Assembly: GCA_018623785.1 (NCBI GenBank)
Contig: JAAZVD010000081.1
Coordinates: 1-7,118, forward strand
Source of the DNA: Bacteroidota bacterium
GTDB taxonomy: Bacteria > Bacteroidota > Rhodothermia > Rhodothermales > UBA10348
Direction: 5' to 3'
Length of the DNA: 7,118 nucleotides
A model generated the notes under the pieces. That model saw only the letters and a list, made by a program, of their open reading frames with translations, had not been told where the DNA came from and made no database searches. The position numbers and the translations under genes were made by a program. Below are positions 1 to 4,770 of this stretch, one piece after another; positions within the stretch are counted from its first letter, which is position 1, and every line of letters begins with the position of its first letter.

Positions 1-482
1 CCCTCGCTGCGGGAGGCCACCATGGGAATGACAGGAAGTCCCAGTTCCTGCTCCAACTTGGCGGTATCGACGTGCAGCCCCACCGATTCGGCGGCATCCG
101 TCATGTTAAGCGCAACAATGGTGGGCAGTCCGGTATCCATGACCTGGGAGACCAAATACAGATTGCGCTCCAGATTGGAAGCGTCCACAACACAGACGAC
201 CAGATCCGGGACTCGCTCTGACGGCAGATGACCCATCAACACATCGTAGGCCACGCGTTCGTCAGCGGACTTTGGACTGAGACTGTAGGAGCCGGGCAGA
301 TCGATGATTTCTATCGGCGGCTCTCCTTCGAGGCGGCCTACCTTGCGCTCTACCGTCACGCCGGGATAGTTACCCACCTTCTGCCGCATGCCGGTCAGCA
401 GGTTGAAAAGGGTGGTCTTTCCAACATTCGGATTGCCAATGAGGGCAACGCGTCGAAGGGGCTCGTTCGGGAGGTCTGCCAT
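1..482 (-). CDS. feoB: Ferrous iron transporter FeoB, N-terminal G domain (partial)
   Basis: FeoB is the inner-membrane Fe(II) transporter with a cytoplasmic GTPase domain at its N terminus. Only the first 160 codons lie in the window; the membrane part would continue beyond position 1. The visible part is a complete-looking G domain: P-loop GNPNVGKT at residues 16-23, switch I with NYPGVTVE (38-45), G3 DLPGSYSL (61-68), G4 NMTD (126-129), and a G5-like ASRSE at the edge (156-160). The ATG at 482 leaves a short lead (MADLPNEPLRR) before the first beta strand, normal for the family. No Shine-Dalgarno sequence precedes it. It lies 10 bases after the second FeoA gene and is presumably cotranscribed with it. 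The identification is firm; whether the rest of the gene is intact cannot be seen. Confidence 0.97.
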   Translation of the reverse strand, partial: MADLPNEPLRRVALIGNPNVGKTTLFNLLTGMRQKVGNYPGVTVERKVGRLEGEPPIEIIDLPGSYSLSPKSADERVAYDVLMGHLPSERVPDLVVCVVDASNLERNLYLVSQVMDTGLPTIVALNMTDAAESVGLHVDTAKLEQELGLPVIPMVASRSE

Positions 483-492
483 GACGAGAGGC

Positions 493-714
493 TCAGAGGG
501 GAACCACGTCCACCAACCGCGCCTCGGAGGCACGGATCGACAGATGAAATCCTCGCACCTTCACATCAATAGGATCCCCCAGGGGTGCATAGCGCACCAA
601 TTCAATGGCCGAGCCGGGCATCATACCCATCTCCAAGAGCCGCTGGGGCGGGGTATCTGTCGCCCACCCCTCGATCCGGGCTTTCTGACCTGGTTTGAGA
701 TCGATGATGGTCAT
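493..714 (-). CDS. feoA: FeoA, second FeoA-domain protein of the feo operon
   Basis: This is a 73-residue small cytoplasmic protein with one SH3-like FeoA domain, the accessory partner of FeoB. It shows the family pattern: an N-terminal strand pair (MTIIDLKPGQKARIEG), the helix-turn RLLEMGMMPG (about 25-34), then APLGDPIDVKVRGFHLSIR (about 43-61) and the closing strand ARLVDVVPL. The PLGDP motif makes it the canonical FeoA of the two. Its ATG (712-714) overlaps the stop of the preceding FeoA-like gene (711-713) in an ATGA arrangement, which suggests translational coupling. It stops 10 bases before feoB. The length is typical for free-standing FeoA. Confidence 0.93.
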   Translation of the reverse strand: MTIIDLKPGQKARIEGWATDTPPQRLLEMGMMPGSAIELVRYAPLGDPIDVKVRGFHLSIRASEARLVDVVPL

Positions 715-953
715 GCCGGCTGCAGGACGCCGAACACATGCTGTGCCACCTCTCGCCGGAGAACTACCCGACTGGCGTCCACACCACAGATCAATGCTCC
801 CTGGTTACGCAGGATGTGGACCGGAGACCCTTCCCGTATTCCCAATTCCCGGAGCCGGGCCGCTTCGGCAGGCACCAGGGACAGGAAAGCCAGGCGCACA
901 TTTACGCCACTGGCAAACGCTGTCAAGGGTTGAGGGAGGGAGACGGGACTCAT
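711..953 (-). CDS. FeoA-domain protein, first gene of the feo operon
   Basis: This 80-residue protein carries a divergent FeoA domain: VRLAFLSLVPAEAARLRELG (about 19-38), IREGSPVHILRNQGALIC (about 39-56), and SRVVLRREVAQHVFGV (about 61-76). It lacks the PLGDP motif of its neighbour. Its GxLICxVxxSRVxLRRE form is closer to the FeoA domains seen as second copies or fused to other proteins. About 17 residues precede the domain, so a later start is possible, but no good ATG was found there and the ATG at 953 is the simplest choice. The gene is translationally coupled to the second FeoA. Two separate FeoA genes ahead of feoB are known in several phyla. The role is probably to assist or regulate FeoB; the difference between the two copies is unknown. 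Confidence 0.87.
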   Translation of the reverse strand: MSPVSLPQPLTAFASGVNVRLAFLSLVPAEAARLRELGIREGSPVHILRNQGALICGVDASRVVLRREVAQHVFGVLQPA

Positions 954-1039
954 TACCGAGGGTACGTCGTTCGAGGAGAAATCGCGCTGTCAAGGGAGAA
1001 GCGCTCGATGGATCGTCGCGGTGCTGCTGTTTACCGCGG

Positions 1040-1062
1040 TTATTTAGACATAATCTAAATAA
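1040..1062. promoter_or_regulatory. Perfect 9-5-9 inverted repeat, candidate metal-responsive repressor operator of feo
   Basis: The arms TTATTTAGA (1040-1048) and TCTAAATAA (1054-1062) are exact reverse complements, separated by CATAA. The centre lies about 98 bases upstream of the first feo start codon. The core TTAG-N7-CTAA resembles the half-sites (TTAG/CTAA) of DtxR/IdeR/MntR-family iron or manganese repressors, and it stands in an AT-rich island in otherwise GC-rich sequence. Function as an operator is inferred from position and symmetry. The match to a particular repressor is not established, and no repressor gene lies in the window. Confidence 0.6.
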
Positions 1063-1102
1063 GAATCAGCTTCGGTGTGCGAGAAGGTAGCGTAAAATTT
1101 GT

Positions 1103-1134
1103 ACCGAGCTACTGCCCCACCGAGCTACTACCCC
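1103..1134. repeat. Two tandem copies of a 16-base unit
   Basis: The unit ACCGAGCTACTGCCCC (1103-1118) is followed at once by ACCGAGCTACTACCCC (1119-1134), with one mismatch. It lies just beyond the 3' end of the lipoprotein gene. It is probably a recent local duplication; no function is evident. Confidence 0.85.
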
Positions 1135-1176
1135 CTATGCCTCGCCGCTTCACAGGGTCCTCCTCCGGAATGAGGG

Positions 1177-1926
1177 TTACAGATCGGCAACACACCGCAC
1201 GCCAATCGTGGGAGTGGTTACCGTTCCCAGGGTTCCGGCGCGCCAATAGGTCTGTGCGACGTATACCTCGGCCGAGTACCCTCCGCCCCGTGCCAACCGA
1301 AGCTCCCGCTGACCGAGATCGATCCAAACCGGATCCTGACCGGGTTCGGGGTAGAACTCGTAGAAGTCGCCAATCCACTCAGCCACGTTGCCCCCCATAT
1401 CGTAGAGACCAAAGAGGTTGGGCTGCTTCCGACCGACGGGAAAGGACTCTGCCATGGAATTGGTTCGATGGCGCACGAAATCATCGACCGCATCCGGATC
1501 GTTCGTACCGGGATATATCTGCTTGGCCGGGCCGCCTGCCGCCGCGTATTCCCATTCCTGCTCTGTGGGCAGCCGTCCTCCCATGTACGCACAAAACGCG
1601 ACGGCATCTTCCCAGGAGAGGTTGCCGGCAGCACGCGTACCCCGACTTGCCTGATCCGGAAGGACCGTCTCCCGACCCGTTTTCCGGGCAAACAGATCGT
1701 ACTGCTCGAGCGTGGTCTCATATCGGGAGATATGAAAAGGAGCTATGCGAACGCCATGCAGGGGTAGCGCATCCTGGTTGTTGCCAGACACATCGCCCAT
1801 CAGAAACGGTCCACCTTCAAGAAGTACCCACTCAAATCCGATGGATGCCATCTCGGGCGGCACACGCACGGAGGTGCATGCCGAGAGGGTGATAACCGAG
1901 GTGAGAAGGACAAAAAGACGACGCAT
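1177..1926 (-). CDS. SUMF/FGE-sulfatase-domain lipoprotein, probably not a true formylglycine-generating enzyme
   Basis: The predicted protein has 249 residues. An N-terminal MRR, a hydrophobic stretch and the lipobox LSAC (residues 14-17, lipidated Cys17) indicate export and lipid anchoring. The rest is one SUMF1/FGE-sulfatase (C-type-lectin-like) domain: LLEGGPFLMGD (35-45), PFHISRYETTLEQY (63-76), LSWEDAVAFC (103-112), GGRLPTEQEWEYAAAGG (116-132), NLFGLYDMGGNVAEW (170-184), LARGGGYSAE (211-220), TYWRAG and the closing IGVRCV (241-246). The region where formylglycine-generating enzymes carry two copper-binding catalytic cysteines (around 218-232) has none, so sulfatase activation is unlikely. 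Binding, structural or gliding-related roles are known for relatives. Start choice is uncertain: an ATG at 1944 adds six residues in frame and neither start has a Shine-Dalgarno sequence. It is divergent from the hydroxyproline genes and shares their upstream region. Confidence 0.88.
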   Translation of the reverse strand: MRRLFVLLTSVITLSACTSVRVPPEMASIGFEWVLLEGGPFLMGDVSGNNQDALPLHGVRIAPFHISRYETTLEQYDLFARKTGRETVLPDQASRGTRAAGNLSWEDAVAFCAYMGGRLPTEQEWEYAAAGGPAKQIYPGTNDPDAVDDFVRHRTNSMAESFPVGRKQPNLFGLYDMGGNVAEWIGDFYEFYPEPGQDPVWIDLGQRELRLARGGGYSAEVYVAQTYWRAGTLGTVTTPTIGVRCVADL

Positions 1927-1967
1927 GGTTGGTAATGTAGTCATGAGCAACAATCAGGTGTACCCGT

Positions 1968-1996
1968 TTGCCCATTGGCTGATATATTAGTAATAT
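1968..1996 (+). promoter_or_regulatory. Candidate promoter for the DapA-family gene
   Basis: TTGCCC (1968-1973) and TAATAT (1991-1996) are separated by 17 bases, a reasonable sigma-70-like pair. They would start transcription near 2003, about 80 bases before the DapA-family ATG. The -10 element lies inside the dyad at 1980-2000, which would suit repression by a protein bound there. If the host is a member of the Bacteroidota its promoters may follow a different consensus, so this is tentative. Confidence 0.35.
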
Positions 1997-2000
1997 ATCA
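1980..2000. promoter_or_regulatory. Perfect 10-1-10 inverted repeat, candidate operator of the local GntR regulator
   Basis: TGATATATTA (1980-1989) and TAATATATCA (1991-2000) are exact reverse complements around a central G. The site lies between the divergent lipoprotein and DapA-family genes, 85 bases before the latter. A near-continuous palindrome of about 20 bases fits a dimeric GntR/FCD repressor, and such a regulator is encoded second in this operon. The link is inferred from position. No copy of the same sequence was noticed elsewhere in the window. Confidence 0.6.
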
Positions 2001-2013
2001 ATCAATCCCCCAC

Positions 2014-2038
2014 TTTTGGATGATGTATAGATCCAAAA
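2014..2038. promoter_or_regulatory. Second inverted repeat (8-9-8) upstream of the DapA-family gene
   Basis: TTTTGGAT (2014-2021) and ATCCAAAA (2031-2038) are exact reverse complements with a 9-base spacer. There is no T-run, so it is not a terminator. If transcription starts near 2003 it lies in the 5' leader and could form a hairpin; otherwise it may be a second operator. Confidence 0.4.
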
Positions 2039-2084
2039 ACATCGCGGATACCCACCTAAGCATATAAATCACGACATCTCCATT

Positions 2085-2993
2085 ATGAGCACCGACTGGA
2101 AAGGCGTATTCCCCGCCGTCACGACCAAATTCAAGGAAGACTTCTCGCTCGACTATGCCGGCATCCAGAAGGGCGTCGAGGCGCAGATCGACGCAGGGGT
2201 CCACGGCATCATTACGACCGGCTCCCTCGGCGAATCTTCAACACTCTCCTTCGAGGAGAAACAGGAGGTCCTGCGCGTGGCGGTGGAAACGGCCGACGGT
2301 CGTGTGCCGGTCCTCATGGGTGTGGCCTTCACGACCACGGCTGAAGCCTGCCGAGCCGTGGAAGATGCCCAGGTCAATGGCGCCGACGGATTCATGGTCC
2401 TGCCGGCCATGCTCTACCCCGCTGATCGGCGCGAGACACTGGCCCACTTCCGTACCGTTGCAGACGCCTCGGGCAAGCCCATCATGATCTACAACAACCC
2501 GGTGGCCTATACCGTGGATTGCACCGTGGACATGCTCGAAGAGCTGGCTGAGGAGCCCATGTTCGTAGCCATCAAAGAGTCTTCGGACGACGTTCGCCGC
2601 GTGACCGATATCATCAACCGTCTGGGCGATCGGTACCAGCTCTTCACGGGCGTGGACAACCTGGCCATGGAAAGCCTCCTGATGGGCAGTGTCGGCTGGG
2701 TGGCCGGCCTCGTGTGCGCCTTTCCATCGGAGACCGTTGCCATCTACAACCTGATCCAGGCTGGCCGCATTGCCGAGGCGCGCGAGATCTACCGCTGGTT
2801 CAAGCCGCTCCTCGATCTGGACGTTAACGTCAAACTGGTCCAGAACATCAAGCTGGCCGAAGTGGCCACAGGCCTGGGTACTGAAACCGTGCGGCCTCCG
2901 CGTCTTCCGCTCGTGGGCGAAGAGCGTGACTTTGTGCAGGGCGTTATCCGCCACGCATTGGACAACCGCCCCGACGTGTCGGACTACGTCTGA
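2085..2993 (+). CDS. DapA-family lyase, probable pyrroline-4-hydroxy-2-carboxylate deaminase
   Basis: This 302-residue protein is a class I aldolase-type (beta/alpha)8 barrel of the dihydrodipicolinate synthase/N-acetylneuraminate lyase family. The catalytic pieces are present: TGSLGESSTL (45-54), in place of the GTTGE loop of true DapA, YNNPVAY with Tyr135, and AIKESSDD with the Schiff-base Lys164. The TTGSLGES loop, LPAMLY (106-111) and KESSDDVRR resemble the hydroxyproline-pathway deaminases rather than lysine-biosynthetic DapA. In that role it would convert pyrroline-4-hydroxy-2-carboxylate to alpha-ketoglutarate semialdehyde with loss of ammonia, the third step of hydroxyproline catabolism. 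The neighbouring epimerase and D-amino-acid dehydrogenase support this. The start is taken from the ATG at 2085, giving the usual N terminus (TDWKGVFPAVTT); no Shine-Dalgarno sequence is seen. Five bases separate it from the regulator gene. A related keto-acid aldolase remains possible. Confidence 0.88.
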   Translation: MSTDWKGVFPAVTTKFKEDFSLDYAGIQKGVEAQIDAGVHGIITTGSLGESSTLSFEEKQEVLRVAVETADGRVPVLMGVAFTTTAEACRAVEDAQVNGADGFMVLPAMLYPADRRETLAHFRTVADASGKPIMIYNNPVAYTVDCTVDMLEELAEEPMFVAIKESSDDVRRVTDIINRLGDRYQLFTGVDNLAMESLLMGSVGWVAGLVCAFPSETVAIYNLIQAGRIAEAREIYRWFKPLLDLDVNVKLVQNIKLAEVATGLGTETVRPPRLPLVGEERDFVQGVIRHALDNRPDVSDYV

Positions 2994-2998
2994 TTGCC

Positions 2999-3664
2999 AT
3001 GAGTGAACAAGCTCCCCCCTATGCCGGCGCTGTCCAGTCCTTGGCCGATCAGGCGTATGATCGCGTGGAAGAGCTTATCGTCACGCTGGATCTGCCACCG
3101 GGACACATCTTCTCCGAAAGCGACCTTTCGGATCGGATCGGCATCGGACGTACGCCCCTGCGCGAAGCTCTTCAGCGGCTTGCCAGCGAAGGCATGGTGC
3201 GGTCCATGCCCCGACTCGGCATGCAGGTGACCGAGATCGATGCTACCGAGTATTTGGATCTGTTGGCAACGCGCGGGGTGCTCGATGCCCTGCTGGCGGA
3301 GCAGGCCGCGCACCGCGCGACACCCGCTGAGCGGGAGGCCATCAAGGACGGGATCGAAGAGATGATTTCGGCGGCCCATGCGGGGGATGAACACGCGTTC
3401 ATTCAGGCTGACCGCGAAGCGGATCGCCTTATGGAACAGGCCGCGGGCAATCCCTGGGCCGCCCGAGCGTCCGGGGCGCTACACGGACATTGCCGCCGAT
3501 TCTGGATGGCGCACAGACACCGTGCAGACATGACCCGGAGTGCCGCCTTACACGCGGCCGTCCTCCACCAGGTGGTTGAAGGAAATCCGGAGAATGCTGG
3601 ACAAGCCTCCCAGACGTTGATAGCTTACCTGACGTCGTTTGCAAAGGATGCCCTTGACCTGTAA
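2999..3664 (+). CDS. GntR-family transcriptional regulator, FCD (FadR) subfamily
   Basis: This 221-residue regulator has an N-terminal winged helix and a C-terminal all-helical FCD effector domain. The DNA-binding part spans about 14-80, with the helix-turn-helix at SDLSDRIGIGRTPLREALQR (41-60) followed by LASEGMV and the wing. The FCD domain starts near 84. Its usual metal site (Asp, then three His) looks degraded: in ADREAD (137-142) the Asp138 is kept but the expected His is Asp142; His185 is kept; the last His position appears as Tyr210. It may bind effector without metal. It follows the deaminase gene by five bases, so it is probably autoregulated with it, and it most likely senses hydroxyproline or an intermediate. 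The dyad at 1980-2000 is its best candidate site. The gene is followed by an intrinsic terminator. Confidence 0.92.
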   Translation: MSEQAPPYAGAVQSLADQAYDRVEELIVTLDLPPGHIFSESDLSDRIGIGRTPLREALQRLASEGMVRSMPRLGMQVTEIDATEYLDLLATRGVLDALLAEQAAHRATPAEREAIKDGIEEMISAAHAGDEHAFIQADREADRLMEQAAGNPWAARASGALHGHCRRFWMAHRHRADMTRSAALHAAVLHQVVEGNPENAGQASQTLIAYLTSFAKDALDL

Positions 3665-3683
3665 TAGAACTGCCTGAGCATCT

Positions 3684-3721
3684 CCGTTTCCCTCCTGGAT
3701 CCATGGAAACGGGCTTTTTTT
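3684..3721 (+). terminator. Intrinsic terminator after the regulator gene
   Basis: CCGTTTCC (3684-3691) pairs perfectly with GGAAACGG (3705-3712) around a 13-base loop, followed by GC and seven T (3715-3721). It starts about 17 bases after the regulator's stop and ends 18 bases before the epimerase start codon, so either it ends the first transcription unit or it acts as an attenuator between the two parts of the pathway. Confidence 0.8.
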
Positions 3722-3739
3722 CCTCTGAGTGTTTTTGGT

Positions 3740-4756
3740 ATGGCCATACACCATTTTGATTGTATCGATGCCCACACGTGCGGCAATCCGGTCCGCGTGG
3801 TCCGCGAAGGGGGCCCGCAGCTCGAGGGAAACACGATGATCGAGCGACGGCAGCACTTTTTGAGGGAGTACGACTGGATTCGGCAGGGGCTGATGTTTGA
3901 GCCGCGTGGTCACGATATCATGTCGGGCAGTATCCTGTACCCGTCCACCCGGGAGGATTGCGACATCGGCGTCCTGTTCATCGAAACGAGCGGCTGCCTG
4001 CCCATGTGCGGGCACGGCACGATCGGAACCGTGACGGTCATGATCCAGGAGGGCCTGGTCACGCCGGCCGTCCCGGGCATGCTGCGACTGGACACTCCGG
4101 CCGGCAGGGTAGACATCCACTATACAACGGAGACACGGGCCGATGGGAGTGAACGCGTGGCACGTGTCCGACTCGTCAACGTGCCCTCATTCCTGTACGT
4201 TGAAGGTCTTCGTGTCGAGTGCCCCAATTTGGGCATGCTGTCCATAGACGTGGCCTACGGCGGGAATTTCTACGCCATCGTCGACCCACAGGAAAATTAC
4301 CGGGACCTGTCCGACCATACGGCTGCCGACCTGATCCGCTGGAGCCCCGTCCTGCGTCATCGTATCAATGAGATCTACGAGTTCGTGCATCCCGAAGATG
4401 ACCGGATCCGAGGTATGAGTCATATGCTCTGGACCGGCAAACCAACCCAGCCTGACTCCGATGCACGGAACGCCGTTTTTTACGGCAGCAAGGCTATTGA
4501 CCGCTCCCCCTGCGGCACCGGAACCAGCAGCCGCATGGCGCAGTGGGCGGCCCATGGCAAGCTGAAACAGGGCGAGGCGTTCGTACACGAGAGTATCATT
4601 GGAAGCCAGTTCATCGGCCGGGTCGAGGATACCACTACCGTCGGCCCATATGATGCGATCATCCCCAGCATAGAGGGGTGGGCGCGCGTAACGGGATACA
4701 ATCATATCATGATCGATGACGACGATCCGTACGCACACGGATTCTCGGTCGTCTGA
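3740..4756 (+). CDS. lhpA: 4-hydroxyproline 2-epimerase (proline racemase family)
   Basis: This 338-residue cytoplasmic enzyme interconverts trans-4-hydroxy-L-proline and cis-4-hydroxy-D-proline without a cofactor, the first step of hydroxyproline catabolism. Both catalytic cysteines of the two-base mechanism are visible: Cys90 in MCGHGTIG (89-96) and Cys258 in DRSPCGTGTS (254-263). A second-position Thr, as in trans-3-hydroxyproline dehydratases, is therefore excluded. Other family marks are IDAHTCGNPVRVV (9-21), MFEPRGHDIMSGSILYP (52-68), DVAYGGNFYAIVD (170-182) and GRVEDTT near the C terminus. The length is typical (about 310-340). The start at 3740 gives the standard N terminus; no Shine-Dalgarno sequence is seen. 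A 12-base palindrome (3738-3749) spans the start codon. It is followed after 14 bases by the dehydrogenase gene. Proline racemase activity is less likely given the neighbours. Confidence 0.94.
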   Translation: MAIHHFDCIDAHTCGNPVRVVREGGPQLEGNTMIERRQHFLREYDWIRQGLMFEPRGHDIMSGSILYPSTREDCDIGVLFIETSGCLPMCGHGTIGTVTVMIQEGLVTPAVPGMLRLDTPAGRVDIHYTTETRADGSERVARVRLVNVPSFLYVEGLRVECPNLGMLSIDVAYGGNFYAIVDPQENYRDLSDHTAADLIRWSPVLRHRINEIYEFVHPEDDRIRGMSHMLWTGKPTQPDSDARNAVFYGSKAIDRSPCGTGTSSRMAQWAAHGKLKQGEAFVHESIIGSQFIGRVEDTTTVGPYDAIIPSIEGWARVTGYNHIMIDDDDPYAHGFSVV

Positions 4757-4758
4757 AC

Positions 4759-4765
4759 GAGGAGA
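4759..4765 (+). promoter_or_regulatory. Strong Shine-Dalgarno sequence deciding the dehydrogenase start
   Basis: GAGGAGA lies five bases before the ATG at 4771. In-frame ATGs at 4795 and 4807 would give a more usual N terminus, but this site favours 4771. It is the only clear Shine-Dalgarno sequence among the starts in the window. Confidence 0.7.
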
Positions 4766-4770
4766 TAGGC

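Larger units (their letters stand above)
954..1176. other. Intergenic region between SUMF-lipoprotein gene and feo operon
   Basis: This 223-base stretch has no convincing gene. It is the leader of the minus-strand feo operon and the 3' flank of the lipoprotein gene. It contains the inverted repeat at 1040-1062 and the tandem duplication at 1103-1134, both listed separately. No intrinsic terminator with a T-run was found after the lipoprotein stop, so read-through into feo is not excluded. No clear -35/-10 pair could be assigned for feo. Confidence 0.7.

Noticed and set aside
988..993. TTGACA on the minus strand as the -35 of the feo promoter
   Set aside because: It is a perfect hexamer, but no -10-like sequence lies 16-18 bases downstream and the start codon is only about 35 bases away.
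1077..1892. Plus-strand open frame of 271 codons
   Set aside because: It is antisense to the SUMF lipoprotein gene, is Arg/Pro-rich with no recognisable domain, and the minus-strand frame carries clear family motifs.
2063..2068. TATAAA as a -10 element for the DapA-family gene
   Set aside because: No -35-like hexamer is found at the right distance (the bases near 2040-2045 are CATCGC), and the leader would be only about 10 bases.
2238..2954. Minus-strand open frame of 238 codons
   Set aside because: It is a shadow of the DapA-family gene, whose catalytic residues are in the plus frame; its His-rich composition is typical of antisense frames in GC-rich genes.
3738..3749. 12-base palindrome over the epimerase start codon as an operator
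   Set aside because: A perfect 12-base palindrome is expected about once or twice in 7 kb by chance, and it shares no sequence with the other dyads; mentioned only as part of the attenuation finding.
3548..4120. Minus-strand open frame of 190 codons
   Set aside because: It runs across the regulator 3' end, the terminator and the epimerase 5' end, and has no motif or plausible start context.
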